In this document: positions 25,672-33,530 of the stretch, one piece after another
How positions within the stretch are numbered: the first letter of the stretch is position 1
How the letters are laid out: each line of letters opens with the position of its first letter
Assembly (NCBI RefSeq): GCF_014701095.1
Contig: NZ_AP023439.1
Coordinates: 5,444,001-5,508,000, forward strand
Length of the DNA stretch: 64,000 nt
Direction of reading: 5' to 3'
From: Streptomyces tuirus
GTDB taxonomy: Bacteria > Actinomycetota > Actinomycetes > Streptomycetales > Streptomycetaceae
The notes under the pieces: model-generated
Seen by the model: the letters and a program-made list of their open reading frames with translations, nothing else
Database searches by the model: none
What the model was told of the DNA's origin: nothing
Translations under genes and position numbers: made by a program

Positions 25672-25702
25672 GTGGATCACATTAGGCGTTCATGATCCAC
25701 CC
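25672..25702. promoter_or_regulatory. Inverted repeat upstream of the lipoprotein gene
   Basis: GGTGGATCA (25672-25680) and its exact complement TGATCCACC (25694-25702) flank 13 bases that contain TAATG on the minus strand, a possible -10. The repeat is 39-69 bases before the lipoprotein start and is a candidate operator. Confidence 0.5.
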
Positions 25703-25769
25703 GGTGTAACCAAAAGCAGCCCGTGGTGCTTTTTTCACACTGTTCACACCTGCATCGGAAATGCGTTCG

Positions 25770-26624
25770 TCAGGGTGTCCGGGCGATCAGATACCGGAAC
25801 ACGTTCGGCATCCACACCGTCCCGTCCGGCCGCTGATGCGGATGCAGGGCCTCGGTCAGCTCCTTGTCCACCTGCACCTGGTCCGTCGCCGTCGTCGCCG
25901 CGTCGAACAGTCCCGTCGATTTCAGGCCGCGGACCGCGCTGTCCACGTCGGCGTATCCGAAGGGGCACGCCACCCGCCCCGACCCGTCCGGCCTGAGACC
26001 GGCCCGCTGGGCGACGTCCTCCAGGTCGTCGCGGCAGGCCGGGCGCCAGCTGCCCGCATGGCGCAGCGGCTCCGCCAGTTTCGCGGCCACCCGCATCACG
26101 GACGCCGTGGCACACCGCTCCGGAGGGCCCCAGCCGGCCAGCACCACGGCCGCACCGCGCTGGGTGAGGGGTGCGGCCTCCGTAAGCAGCCCGCCGAGCC
26201 CCTCCGAGTCGCCCGCGAGGCACCCGATGGGTTCGAAGGCGGTCACCAGGGTGTATCCGGAAGCGCCCGGCACCGCGGTGTCCCGGGGCGAGCCGTCGAC
26301 CAGCCGGATGTCCGGCCGCGCACGCGTACCCGGCGTCTCGGGCAGCAGCCGCTCCCGCGCCAGGGCCATTCTTTCGGGGGAGACGTCGACACCGGTGACC
26401 GCCGCTCCCCGCGCGGCGGCCATCAGCAGGGAGAGTCCGGAACCGCAGCCGAGGCCGAGCAGCCGGGTGGCGGGACCCACTTCCAGTCGCTCGTAGACGG
26501 CCTCGTAGAGCGGTACGAGCATTCTCTCCTGGATCTCGGACCAGTCACGCGCGCGTGCACGCAGGTCCACGCGGGGTACGGCCCCCGCGTGAGGCAGGTG
26601 CTGCCGCACGAGCGTAGGTGTCAT
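25770..26624 (-). CDS. SAM-dependent methyltransferase (class I)
   Basis: The 284-residue product carries the Rossmann methyltransferase core. Motif I is RLLGLGCGSGLSLLMAAARG (about 54-73), followed by the acidic end of strand 2 in VTGVDVSPERMALARE and post-motif YTLVTAFEPIGCL. The C-terminal half is typical of small-molecule methyltransferases found in Streptomyces genomes. The ATG at 26624 is chosen because GGGGCG precedes it at a good distance; a TTG five codons upstream is weaker. The substrate is unknown. It is not coupled to its neighbours. Confidence 0.85.
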   Translation of the reverse strand: MTPTLVRQHLPHAGAVPRVDLRARARDWSEIQERMLVPLYEAVYERLEVGPATRLLGLGCGSGLSLLMAAARGAAVTGVDVSPERMALARERLLPETPGTRARPDIRLVDGSPRDTAVPGASGYTLVTAFEPIGCLAGDSEGLGGLLTEAAPLTQRGAAVVLAGWGPPERCATASVMRVAAKLAEPLRHAGSWRPACRDDLEDVAQRAGLRPDGSGRVACPFGYADVDSAVRGLKSTGLFDAATTATDQVQVDKELTEALHPHQRPDGTVWMPNVFRYLIARTP

Positions 26625-27255
26625 AAGTAAGCGCCCCAATCCGCCGAGAGTTGCCTCTTGCCCGATTCCATGGCCCCCGTGAAGTGCGCTCGCACTACCC
26701 CCGTATGCCAGGAAACTCCCCCCTCGACCTGTCGTCCAGTGGAATGGGGCAGGGCTTATGAGTTGTCATGTGCCTATGGCGAGATTTCACATTCCGGCAA
26801 CCTGGGCCCGTGACATCCCGCCATGACAAGGCACTCGCCGATCACGCGGTGACCGTGCGGTGTCCGGTCGCCGAGGACGGGTCGGTGCCGGACGCCGACG
26901 ATGTACCCGGTAACGTCGCGGCCGTCGCAGGCGCTTACGGAGTAAGGGCCCTGGGGGTGCGGGGCGACCGAAACGCCTCTTGCGCATCAGCCGGACCTCT
27001 GCCGACCCGGCGCGCGGGCATTCTCCACGCGCCGATCGAGGGGGTGGCCCGAAGGGCCTCGGTTGAGGGTGGTGGCGAGAGACGGGCGGGCGTACGCGGG
27101 ACTACGCACCACCTTGTGGTGAGCTGTGAGGCTTATCCACAGATCTGCGCACCCGCCCTCGTCGGGACGCATCAGAGGCAACTGACGGGTACGTGCAAAT
27201 TATTTGGGATGGCCCGGAATCGGAACACTGGGGCACCCCGGCTCGTTGTCATTAC
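26625..27255. other. 631-base gap with no confident gene
   Basis: A plus-strand frame of 163 codons (26768-27259) is open, but its composition and lack of recognisable domains make it doubtful. The segment holds a small hairpin CACCAC-CTT-GTGGTG (about 27108-27122) and a perfect TTATCCACA DnaA-box-like nonamer at 27133-27141. Local GC is lower than in the flanks. It may be the remnant of a deleted gene. Confidence 0.45.
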
Positions 27256-27858
27256 GTGAGCACGACACAGACACCACCTGTACTCGCCGCAGAGCTGGCA
27301 CAGGCGTGGGCCGATATTCAGCGGTACCACCCCGAGTTGCCCGACCTTGCCGCGCCAGAGTCCCTGATCGGGGAGTCGTCGTCCGCGTGCGGTCACGAGC
27401 TCTCCTTCGAGCGACTGCTCCATGAGGCAGTCCATGGCATCGCCGCCTCGCGCGGCGTCCGCGACACCTCCCGTGCCGGCCGCTACCACAACCGCAGATT
27501 CCTCGCGATCGCCGAGGAGCTGGGCCTGGACCACCCCGAGGAACCGCATCCCAGCAGCGGGTTCTCCCTGGTCACGCTCACCCCCGAGGCGAAGCGGCGC
27601 TACCGCCCGACGATGGAGCGCCTCCAGCGCGCCCTGAAGGCACACACCGCCGCGACTTCCTCCGACACCTCCCGCACCTTCCGGGGACCGGCCGCCCGGC
27701 ACGGCTCCTCCGGTGGCGGCGTACGCGTCAAGGCCGTCTGTGACTGCGGCCGCAACGTCCGCGTCGTCCCGTCGGTCCTCGCCCAGGCCCCCATCGTCTG
27801 CGGCGGCTGCGGCAAGCCGTTCCGGATCCCGGACGTCGTGGGAGCGGTAGCGAGCTGA
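27256..27858 (+). CDS. HExxH-motif protein with C-terminal zinc ribbon
   Basis: The 200-residue protein has a helical N-terminal half with the zincin-like motif ERLLHEAVHGIAASRGVRDT (His56, Glu57, His60). A second conserved-looking cluster follows, SRAGRYHNRRFLAIAEELG, whose Asp70 or His78 could be the third ligand, as in SprT-like proteins. The C-terminal part has a four-Cys zinc ribbon (Cys162, Cys164, Cys182, Cys185). I recall similar proteins next to rpsP in other Streptomyces, unnamed. Protease activity is inference. The GTG at 27256 lacks a good Shine-Dalgarno site; a GTG at 27193 in the same frame is the alternative. Confidence 0.75.
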   Translation: MSTTQTPPVLAAELAQAWADIQRYHPELPDLAAPESLIGESSSACGHELSFERLLHEAVHGIAASRGVRDTSRAGRYHNRRFLAIAEELGLDHPEEPHPSSGFSLVTLTPEAKRRYRPTMERLQRALKAHTAATSSDTSRTFRGPAARHGSSGGGVRVKAVCDCGRNVRVVPSVLAQAPIVCGGCGKPFRIPDVVGAVAS

Positions 27859-27915
27859 CGTCCCGCACCGGCATCTCGTGGCTGCCGGTCCAAGACGCAC
27901 GGCTCGGGCCGTGAC

Positions 27916-27950
27916 GCGCACCCGACGTACCCCATTCACGCCGGGTGCGC
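27916..27950 (+). terminator. Hairpin after the HExxH gene
   Basis: GCGCACCCG (27916-27924) pairs with CGGGTGCGC (27942-27950) over a 17-base loop. It is about 200 bases upstream of rpsP and insulates the ribosomal operon. Confidence 0.5.
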
Positions 27951-28152
27951 TCTCGGCATGCCCGCACGGCGGCCCGGGGCCCGGGCCCGGAGCGACCCAC
28001 CGGGTGTGGCACAATGGCTAGCTGTACTCGACAGTCGCACAGGAACCCTCTCGCCTCCGGCTGACGCGTCCATCGGGCACTCGGGTACCGCAAATCCCCA
28101 CGCGGCATTTCCGCCGTGCCCAATCACGTCAAAACCAGGAGAACCCACTCCC

Positions 28153-28569
28153 GTGGCAGTCAAGATCAAGCTGAAGCGTCTGGGCAAGATCCGTTCGCCT
28201 CACTACCGCATCGTCGTCGCCGACTCCCGTACCCGCCGTGACGGCCGGGCCATCGAGGAGATCGGCAAGTACCACCCGACGTACAACCCGTCGGTGATCG
28301 AGGTCGACGCCGAGCGTGTGGCGTACTGGCTCGGTGTCGGCGCCCAGCCGACCGAGCCCGTGATGGCCATCCTCAAGAAGACCGGCGACTGGCAGAAGTT
28401 CAAGGGCGAGCCCGCCCCGGCTCCGCTGCTGACGCAGCCGGAGAAGCCCGCGCGCCCGTCGTTCGAGGCCATCGGCGGCGACGACGAGGGCAAGGGTGAG
28501 GCGATCACCCAGAAGAAGAAGGCCGAGAAGAAGGACGAGGCCGCCGAGTCCGCTTCGACCGAGGCCTGA
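28153..28569 (+). CDS. rpsP: 30S ribosomal protein S16
   Basis: bS16 is a small-subunit assembly protein. The first 80 residues are canonical (AVKIKLKRLGKIRSPHYRI and so on). The 138-residue product is longer than the roughly 80-90 residue enterobacterial form because of an acidic then Lys/Glu/Ala-rich tail, common in actinobacteria. It starts with GTG, preceded by AGGAG twelve bases upstream. It heads the rpsP-khpA-rimM-trmD-rplS cluster. A CACAAT hexamer near 28011 may be its -10. Confidence 0.97.
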   Translation: MAVKIKLKRLGKIRSPHYRIVVADSRTRRDGRAIEEIGKYHPTYNPSVIEVDAERVAYWLGVGAQPTEPVMAILKKTGDWQKFKGEPAPAPLLTQPEKPARPSFEAIGGDDEGKGEAITQKKKAEKKDEAAESASTEA

Positions 28570-28571
28570 GC

Positions 28572-28811
28572 ATGCTCGAGGAGGCTCTCGAGCACCTCGT
28601 GAAGGGCATCGTCGACAACCCCGACGATGTGCAGGTCGCCTCGCGCAACCTGCGCCGCGGTCGCGTGCTCGAGGTCCGGGTCCACCCGGACGACCTCGGC
28701 AAGGTGATCGGCCGCAACGGCCGCACCGCACGCGCCCTGCGCACCGTCGTGGGCGCCATCGGCGGTCGCGGCGTCCGTGTCGACCTCGTCGACGTGGACC
28801 ACGTCCGCTGA
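28572..28811 (+). CDS. khpA: KH-domain RNA-binding protein KhpA
   Basis: This 79-residue protein is a single KH domain with the core VIGRNGRTARALRTVVGA, which contains the G-x-x-G loop (GRNG). KhpA binds RNA, partners with KhpB/Jag in other bacteria, and is usually encoded between rpsP and rimM, as here. The ATG is three bases after the rpsP stop, and GAGG within rpsP serves as ribosome site. Confidence 0.95.
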   Translation: MLEEALEHLVKGIVDNPDDVQVASRNLRRGRVLEVRVHPDDLGKVIGRNGRTARALRTVVGAIGGRGVRVDLVDVDHVR

Positions 28812-28893
28812 CGCTTATCGCGCAACCGGCTCGGGCCGGGGAAGGCCTGAGGGCCGTCCCCGGCCCGCAGTCGTACGACAGGAGATTGCACAC

Positions 28894-29454
28894 GTGCAGC
28901 TGGTAGTCGCACGGATCGGCCGTGCCCATGGCATCAAGGGTGAGGTCACCGTCGAGGTACGGACCGACGAGCCGGAGCTGAGGCTGGGCCCCGGCGCCGT
29001 ACTCACCACCGATCCCGCCGGCGCGGGACCGCTCACCATCGAGACGGGCCGCGTCCACAGCGGCCGCCTCCTCCTGCGCTTCGAGGGCGTCAGCGACCGC
29101 AGCGGCGCCGAGGCCCTGCGCAACACCCTCCTGATCGCCGAGATCGACCCGGAGGAACTGCCCGAGGGCGAGGACGAGTACTACGACCACCAGCTCATGG
29201 ACCTCGACGTGGTCACCGCGGACGGCACCGAGGTGGGCCGGATCACGGAGATCTCCCATCTGCCCTCGCAGGACCTGTTCATCGTCGAGCGCCCCGACGG
29301 CAGCGAGGTGATGATCCCCTTCGTCGAGGAGATCGTCACCGAGATCGACCTCGAGGAGCAGCGGGCCGTCATCAACCCGCCCCCGGGCCTGATCGACGAC
29401 CGCGCCGAGATCGCCTCCAGCCGGGAAGACGCCCCCGGCGAGGAAGAGTCGTAA
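28894..29454 (+). CDS. rimM: Ribosome maturation factor RimM
   Basis: RimM assists maturation of the 30S head and binds uS19. The 186-residue protein has the N-terminal barrel (QLVVARIGRAHGIKGEVTVE), the linker DEYYDHQLMDL and the PRC-barrel (VGRITEISHLPSQDLFIVER ... MIPFVEEIV). The acidic C-terminus is slightly extended. The GTG at 28894 is preceded by AGGAG. Its stop overlaps the trmD start (TAATG), so the two are translationally coupled. Confidence 0.96.
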   Translation: MQLVVARIGRAHGIKGEVTVEVRTDEPELRLGPGAVLTTDPAGAGPLTIETGRVHSGRLLLRFEGVSDRSGAEALRNTLLIAEIDPEELPEGEDEYYDHQLMDLDVVTADGTEVGRITEISHLPSQDLFIVERPDGSEVMIPFVEEIVTEIDLEEQRAVINPPPGLIDDRAEIASSREDAPGEEES

Positions 29455-30287
29455 TGCGCCTCGACGTCGTCACGATCTTCCCCGAGTACCTGGAACCGCT
29501 GAACGTCTCCCTCGTCGGCAAGGCACGCGCGCGTGGACAGCTGAACGTGCACGTCCACGACCTGCGTTCCTGGACCCACGACCGGCACAACACCGTCGAC
29601 GACACTCCGTACGGCGGCGGCCCCGGCATGGTCATGAAGACCGACCCGTGGGGTGAGGCACTGGACTCCGTCCTGGCCGACGGCTACGAGACGGGATCCC
29701 GGGCGCCCGCCCTCATCGTCCCCACTCCCAGCGGCCGCCCCTTCACCCAGGAACTCGCCGTCCAGCTCTCCGAGCGGCCCTGGCTGATCTTCACCCCGGC
29801 CCGCTACGAGGGCATCGACCGCCGCGTCATCGACGAGTACGCGACCCGGATGCCGGTCTACGAGGTGTCCATCGGCGACTACGTCCTGGCCGGCGGCGAG
29901 GCGGCCGTCCTCGTCGTCACGGAAGCCGTGGCGCGGCTGCTGCCCGGCGTCCTGGGCAACGCCGAGTCCCACCGCGACGACTCCTTCGCGCCCGGCGCCA
30001 TGGCGAGCCTGCTGGAGGGGCCCGTCTACACCAAGCCGCCCGAGTGGCGCGGCCGGGACATCCCCGAGGTGCTGCTCAGCGGCCACCACGGCAAGATCGC
30101 CCGCTGGCGCCGCGACGAGGCCCTCAAGCGCACGACCGCCCACCGGCCCGACCTCATCGAGCGGTGCGACCCCAAGGCCTTCGACAAGAAGGACCGAGAG
30201 ATGCTCTCCATCCTGGGCTGGGCACCCGACCCGGCGGGGGAGCCGTACGGCCGATTTTGGCGCAGGACCGACGGCGTGGAAGAATAG
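29454..30287 (+). CDS. trmD: tRNA (guanine37-N1)-methyltransferase
   Basis: TrmD methylates G37 of tRNAs reading CNN codons, preventing frameshifting. The 277-residue SPOUT enzyme has RLDVVTIFPEYL, the conserved DDTPYGGGPGMVMK, the knotted cofactor site (ARYEGIDRRVID ... YEVSIGDYVLAGGE), and NAESHRDDSF. The C-terminal domain (about 200-277) completes the dimer and tRNA site. It overlaps rimM by one base. A 136-base gap with a GAAAC-ACCTA-GTTTC dyad precedes rplS. Confidence 0.97.
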   Translation: MRLDVVTIFPEYLEPLNVSLVGKARARGQLNVHVHDLRSWTHDRHNTVDDTPYGGGPGMVMKTDPWGEALDSVLADGYETGSRAPALIVPTPSGRPFTQELAVQLSERPWLIFTPARYEGIDRRVIDEYATRMPVYEVSIGDYVLAGGEAAVLVVTEAVARLLPGVLGNAESHRDDSFAPGAMASLLEGPVYTKPPEWRGRDIPEVLLSGHHGKIARWRRDEALKRTTAHRPDLIERCDPKAFDKKDREMLSILGWAPDPAGEPYGRFWRRTDGVEE

Positions 30288-30423
30288 CGAGCTGTTGTGC
30301 GTCCGTCCGGCGTGCGCCCCTGCCACAGGGGGAGACGACGTCCGTCCCGACCCGCACACACCTGATCCCGAAACACCTAGTTTCCGTTGATGACCTGTGG
30401 CATCAGCGAGGAAAGCAGACGAA

Positions 30424-30774
30424 ATGTCTCACCTGCTCGACACCGTCGACTCCGCGTCGCTGCGCAGCGACGTCCCCGCCTTCCGCCCGGGCGACACCGT
30501 CAACGTGCACGTCCGCGTCATCGAGGGCAACCGCTCCCGTGTGCAGCAGTTCAAGGGCGTTGTGATCCGTCGCCAGGGTTCCGGCGTGCGCGAGACCTTC
30601 ACGGTCCGCAAGGTCTCCTTCTCCGTCGGCGTCGAGCGCACCTTCCCGGTGCACACCCCGATCGTGGAGAAGATCGAGCTCGTCACCCGGGGTGACGTCC
30701 GCCGCGCCAAGCTGTACTACCTGCGCGAGCTGCGCGGCAAGGCCGCGAAGATCAAGGAGAAGCGCGAGAACTGA
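30424..30774 (+). CDS. rplS: 50S ribosomal protein L19
   Basis: bL19 lies at the subunit interface. The 116-residue protein has the hallmark segments FRPGDTVNVHVRVIEGNRSR, GVVIRRQGSGVRETFTVRK and GDVRRAKLYYLRELRGKAA. The ATG at 30424 is the family start. The gene ends the ribosomal cluster, with sipW 46 bases downstream. Confidence 0.97.
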   Translation: MSHLLDTVDSASLRSDVPAFRPGDTVNVHVRVIEGNRSRVQQFKGVVIRRQGSGVRETFTVRKVSFSVGVERTFPVHTPIVEKIELVTRGDVRRAKLYYLRELRGKAAKIKEKREN

Positions 30775-30819
30775 GCGCTCTCCGGGGTTCACGTCGGAGC
30801 CGGATAGCATCTGGCTCCG

Positions 30820-31545
30820 ATGGACACCGAAGCACAGCCGACGGAGCGCGACCGCTCCTCCCGCCCTTCCGGCTCCGAGGCCACGACCTCGGAACCCGCA
30901 GGGCCGGAGGACCGGTCGCGTTTCGCGTTCGTCTCGCGCCTCGGCGCCCATGTCCCGGGCGGCCGGATCACTCTCACCCTGCTGGTCTGCCTGGTGTTCC
31001 TGCTGCTGCTCAGCACGTTCGTGCTGCGCCCGTTCCAGATCCCCAGCGGATCCATGGAGCAGGCATTGAGGATCGGGGACCGGGTTCTCGTAAATAGGTT
31101 GGCGTACCGTTTCGGTGCCGCGCCGCAGCGGGGAGACATCGTCGTGTTCGACGGGACCGGGTACTTCGGGCACGCGGACTACGTCAAACGCGTTGTCGGT
31201 GTGGGGGGAGACCATGTGGTCTGCTGCGACAGGGAGGGGAGAATCCAGGTGAACGGCCGGCCGGTCGACGAGTCGGGCTTCCTGTACCCCGGCGACAGCC
31301 CGTCCACTGTGGCCTTCGACGTCGTCGTGCCCCGCGGCACCCTCTTCGTCCTCGGCGATCACCGCAGCGACTCCAGCGACTCTCGCGACCACCTCGGCTC
31401 GCCGGGCGGCGGCATGATCCCCGTCGGCGACGTGATCGGCCGCGCCGACTGGATCATCTGGCCCTTCGGCCACGCCACCGGGCTGCACCGCCCCGACGCC
31501 TACGCGCGCGTGCCCGCCGCCGGAAAGGCGGGCGCCCATGGGTAA
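30820..31545 (+). CDS. sipW: Type I signal peptidase SipW
   Basis: The first of four tandem signal peptidases, which cleave signal peptides of exported proteins at the outer face of the membrane. This 241-residue protein has one N-terminal anchor (about 50-69) and the Ser/Lys dyad Ser78 (PSGSMEQ) and Lys123 (YVKRVVGVGG). GDHRSDSSDSRD supplies the conserved Box E. It has no obvious C-terminal anchor. TAGCAT (30805-30810) ends nine bases before the ATG, so a leaderless start is possible. The cluster matches the described S. lividans sipWXYZ locus (established knowledge). Confidence 0.95.
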   Translation: MDTEAQPTERDRSSRPSGSEATTSEPAGPEDRSRFAFVSRLGAHVPGGRITLTLLVCLVFLLLLSTFVLRPFQIPSGSMEQALRIGDRVLVNRLAYRFGAAPQRGDIVVFDGTGYFGHADYVKRVVGVGGDHVVCCDREGRIQVNGRPVDESGFLYPGDSPSTVAFDVVVPRGTLFVLGDHRSDSSDSRDHLGSPGGGMIPVGDVIGRADWIIWPFGHATGLHRPDAYARVPAAGKAGAHG

Positions 31546-32632
31546 CCGCGGCAAACCGCGCGGCGTCCCTGCCGGCCCCGCGGACAACCTGCTGCCCACC
31601 GGCGCCCGGCGCGCCGCCGGTCCGTCCGGCGGCGGCCGTACGCGTGCCGAGCGCCGCAAGCTCCAGCGCAGGGTCAAGCGGCGCCGCAGGCGCAGTGCCG
31701 TCAAGGAGATACCGCTCCTCGTAGGCGTCGCCGTCCTGATAGCGCTGGTGCTGAAGACGTTCCTCGTCCAGGCGTTCGTCATCCCGTCCGGCTCCATGGA
31801 GCAGACGATCCAGATCGGCGACCGCGTCCTGGTCGACAAGCTCACCCCGTGGTTCGGCTCGAAGCCGCAGCGCGGGGACGTCGTCGTCTTCAAGGACCCC
31901 GGCGGCTGGCTCCAGGACGAGCAGCCCACCCCGCAGAAGGCCGACCCCGTCGTCATCAAGCAGGTCAAGGAAGGGCTCACCTTCATCGGCCTGCTGCCGT
32001 CCGAGAACGAGAAGGACCTCATCAAGCGGGTCGTCGGCGTCGGCGGCGACCGCGTCAAGTGCTGCGACACGCAGGGACGCGTGACCGTCAACGGCGTCCC
32101 CCTGGTCGAGGACTACCTCTACCCCGGCGCCGCACCGTCCGACACCCCGTTCGACATCGCGGTCCCCCAGGGGCGGCTGTGGGTGATGGGCGACCACCGG
32201 AACAACTCCGCGGACTCCCGCGCCCACCAGGACACCGACTACGGGGGCACGGTCTCCGAGGACGAGGTGGTGGGCCGCGCCATGGTGATCGCCTGGCCCT
32301 TCGGGCACTGGAACATGCTGGAGGAACCGAATACGTACGCCTCCGTGTCCGACTCGGCCCCCGGGTCGACCGCAGCTAACGAACTGTCGCATAGGGTTGC
32401 CTCCTACGATTCGAACGAGACGATCCAGCTCCCGACCCCTGCGGAACTCCCGCTCGTTATGGGAGTGGTGGGCCTGCGCCGTGTATGGGGCAGGCGGCGG
32501 CACAGAGTGAGGAGTTGGCGTGGGGGATGTGGCGGTTGGCGCACGGTCCGGACACGACGGCGAGGAGCACCGCGGACGCCCCGCGGAATCCGCTGTCCCG
32601 GCCGCGGACAGCGCCGTGACCTCCGGGAGTGA
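31538..32632 (+). CDS. sipX: Type I signal peptidase SipX, with C-terminal extension into sipY
   Basis: The N-terminus is Arg-rich (RRKLQRRVKRRRRRS), then a membrane helix (about 56-80) and the catalytic Ser86 (PSGSMEQ) and Lys163 (LIKRVVGVGG). Box E is GDHRNNSADSRAHQ. The ATG overlaps the end of sipW by eight bases. Unusually, the frame does not stop before sipY: 112 bases after the sipY GTG it finally ends, adding a highly basic tail of about 37 residues. Either the true protein has this tail or a stop was lost. A short hydrophobic PLVMGVVGL precedes the tail and may be the relic of a second anchor. Confidence 0.9.
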   Translation: MGNRGKPRGVPAGPADNLLPTGARRAAGPSGGGRTRAERRKLQRRVKRRRRRSAVKEIPLLVGVAVLIALVLKTFLVQAFVIPSGSMEQTIQIGDRVLVDKLTPWFGSKPQRGDVVVFKDPGGWLQDEQPTPQKADPVVIKQVKEGLTFIGLLPSENEKDLIKRVVGVGGDRVKCCDTQGRVTVNGVPLVEDYLYPGAAPSDTPFDIAVPQGRLWVMGDHRNNSADSRAHQDTDYGGTVSEDEVVGRAMVIAWPFGHWNMLEEPNTYASVSDSAPGSTAANELSHRVASYDSNETIQLPTPAELPLVMGVVGLRRVWGRRRHRVRSWRGGCGGWRTVRTRRRGAPRTPRGIRCPGRGQRRDLRE

Positions 32633-33479
32633 CTCCGGGGCAGCCGGGGACGACAGGGTGACGGGCGAGCACACGACAGCCGGGGACCAGGGGCCGGGCG
32701 GCACGGCCCGGACCCCGAAGAAGCCACGCTCCTTCTGGAAGGAGCTGCCGATCCTGATCGGTATCGCCCTGGTGCTGGCGCTGCTGATCAAGACCTTCCT
32801 GGTGCAGGCCTTCTCCATCCCCTCCGACTCGATGCAGAACACCCTCCAGCAGGGTGACCGCGTCCTGGTCGACAAGCTCACCCCCTGGTTCGGCTCCGAG
32901 CCCGAGCGCGGCGAGGTCGTCGTCTTCCACGACCCCGGCAACTGGCTCAGGGGCGAGCCGACGCCCGACCCCAACGCGCTGCAGACGTTCCTCAGCTGGA
33001 TCGGCCTGATGCCGTCGGTGGAGGAGAAGGACCTGATCAAGCGGGTGATCGGGGTCGGCGGCGACACGGTCGAGTGCAAGGGCACCGGCCCGCTGAAGGT
33101 TAACGGCAAGGCGCTGAACGAGCCGTACGTCTTCCCCGGCAACACGCCCTGCTCGAACGACGACCAGGGCGGCCAGTTCAAGGTCAAGGTGCCGCAGGGT
33201 TACATCTGGGTCATGGGCGACCACCGGCAGAACTCGCGTGACTCGCGCTACAACCAGGGCGAGAAGTACAACGGCATGGTCCCGGTCAAGGAGGTCGTCG
33301 GACGCGCCATCGTGAAGGCCTGGCCGATCGACCGCTGGGGCACGCTGCCGGTCCCGGACACCTTCGACCAGCCCGGGCTGAGCGACCAGCAGGCCGCCGC
33401 GGGCCTGCCGGCCGCGCCGCAGGGCCTGGCACTGGCCGGTGTGGTGCCGGTGGTGTGGTGGCGTCGCAGGAAGCAGTGA
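32520..33479 (+). CDS. sipY: Type I signal peptidase SipY
   Basis: The 319-residue protein has a long hydrophilic N-terminus (about 1-72), a membrane helix (about 76-98), Ser104 (PSDSMQN) and Lys174 (LIKRVIGVGG). Box E is GDHRQNSRDSRYNQ. A C-terminal hydrophobic segment, LALAGVVPVVWW followed by RRRKQ, is a likely second anchor. The GTG at 32520 is supported by GAGGAG eight bases upstream. Its first 113 bases overlap the 3' end of sipX in another frame. Confidence 0.94.
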   Translation: MGDVAVGARSGHDGEEHRGRPAESAVPAADSAVTSGSDSGAAGDDRVTGEHTTAGDQGPGGTARTPKKPRSFWKELPILIGIALVLALLIKTFLVQAFSIPSDSMQNTLQQGDRVLVDKLTPWFGSEPERGEVVVFHDPGNWLRGEPTPDPNALQTFLSWIGLMPSVEEKDLIKRVIGVGGDTVECKGTGPLKVNGKALNEPYVFPGNTPCSNDDQGGQFKVKVPQGYIWVMGDHRQNSRDSRYNQGEKYNGMVPVKEVVGRAIVKAWPIDRWGTLPVPDTFDQPGLSDQQAAAGLPAAPQGLALAGVVPVVWWRRRKQ

Positions 33480-33492
33480 TCCCGACCATGGG

Positions 33493-33522
33493 CTGACCCC
33501 GGCCGGTACCCCCCGGTAGGGT
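33493..33522 (+). promoter_or_regulatory. Candidate leaderless promoter of sipZ
   Basis: CTGACC (33493-33498), 18-base spacing, then TAGGGT (33517-33522) ending eight bases before the sipZ ATG. The S. lividans literature describes sipZ as heading a separate operon from sipWXY, which fits an internal promoter here. Confidence 0.5.
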
Positions 33523-33530
33523 GCGGACCC

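Noticed and set aside
26768..27259. 163-codon plus-strand frame before the HExxH gene
   Set aside because: No recognisable domain, mixed codon usage, and overlap with the next gene start; described as a gap instead.
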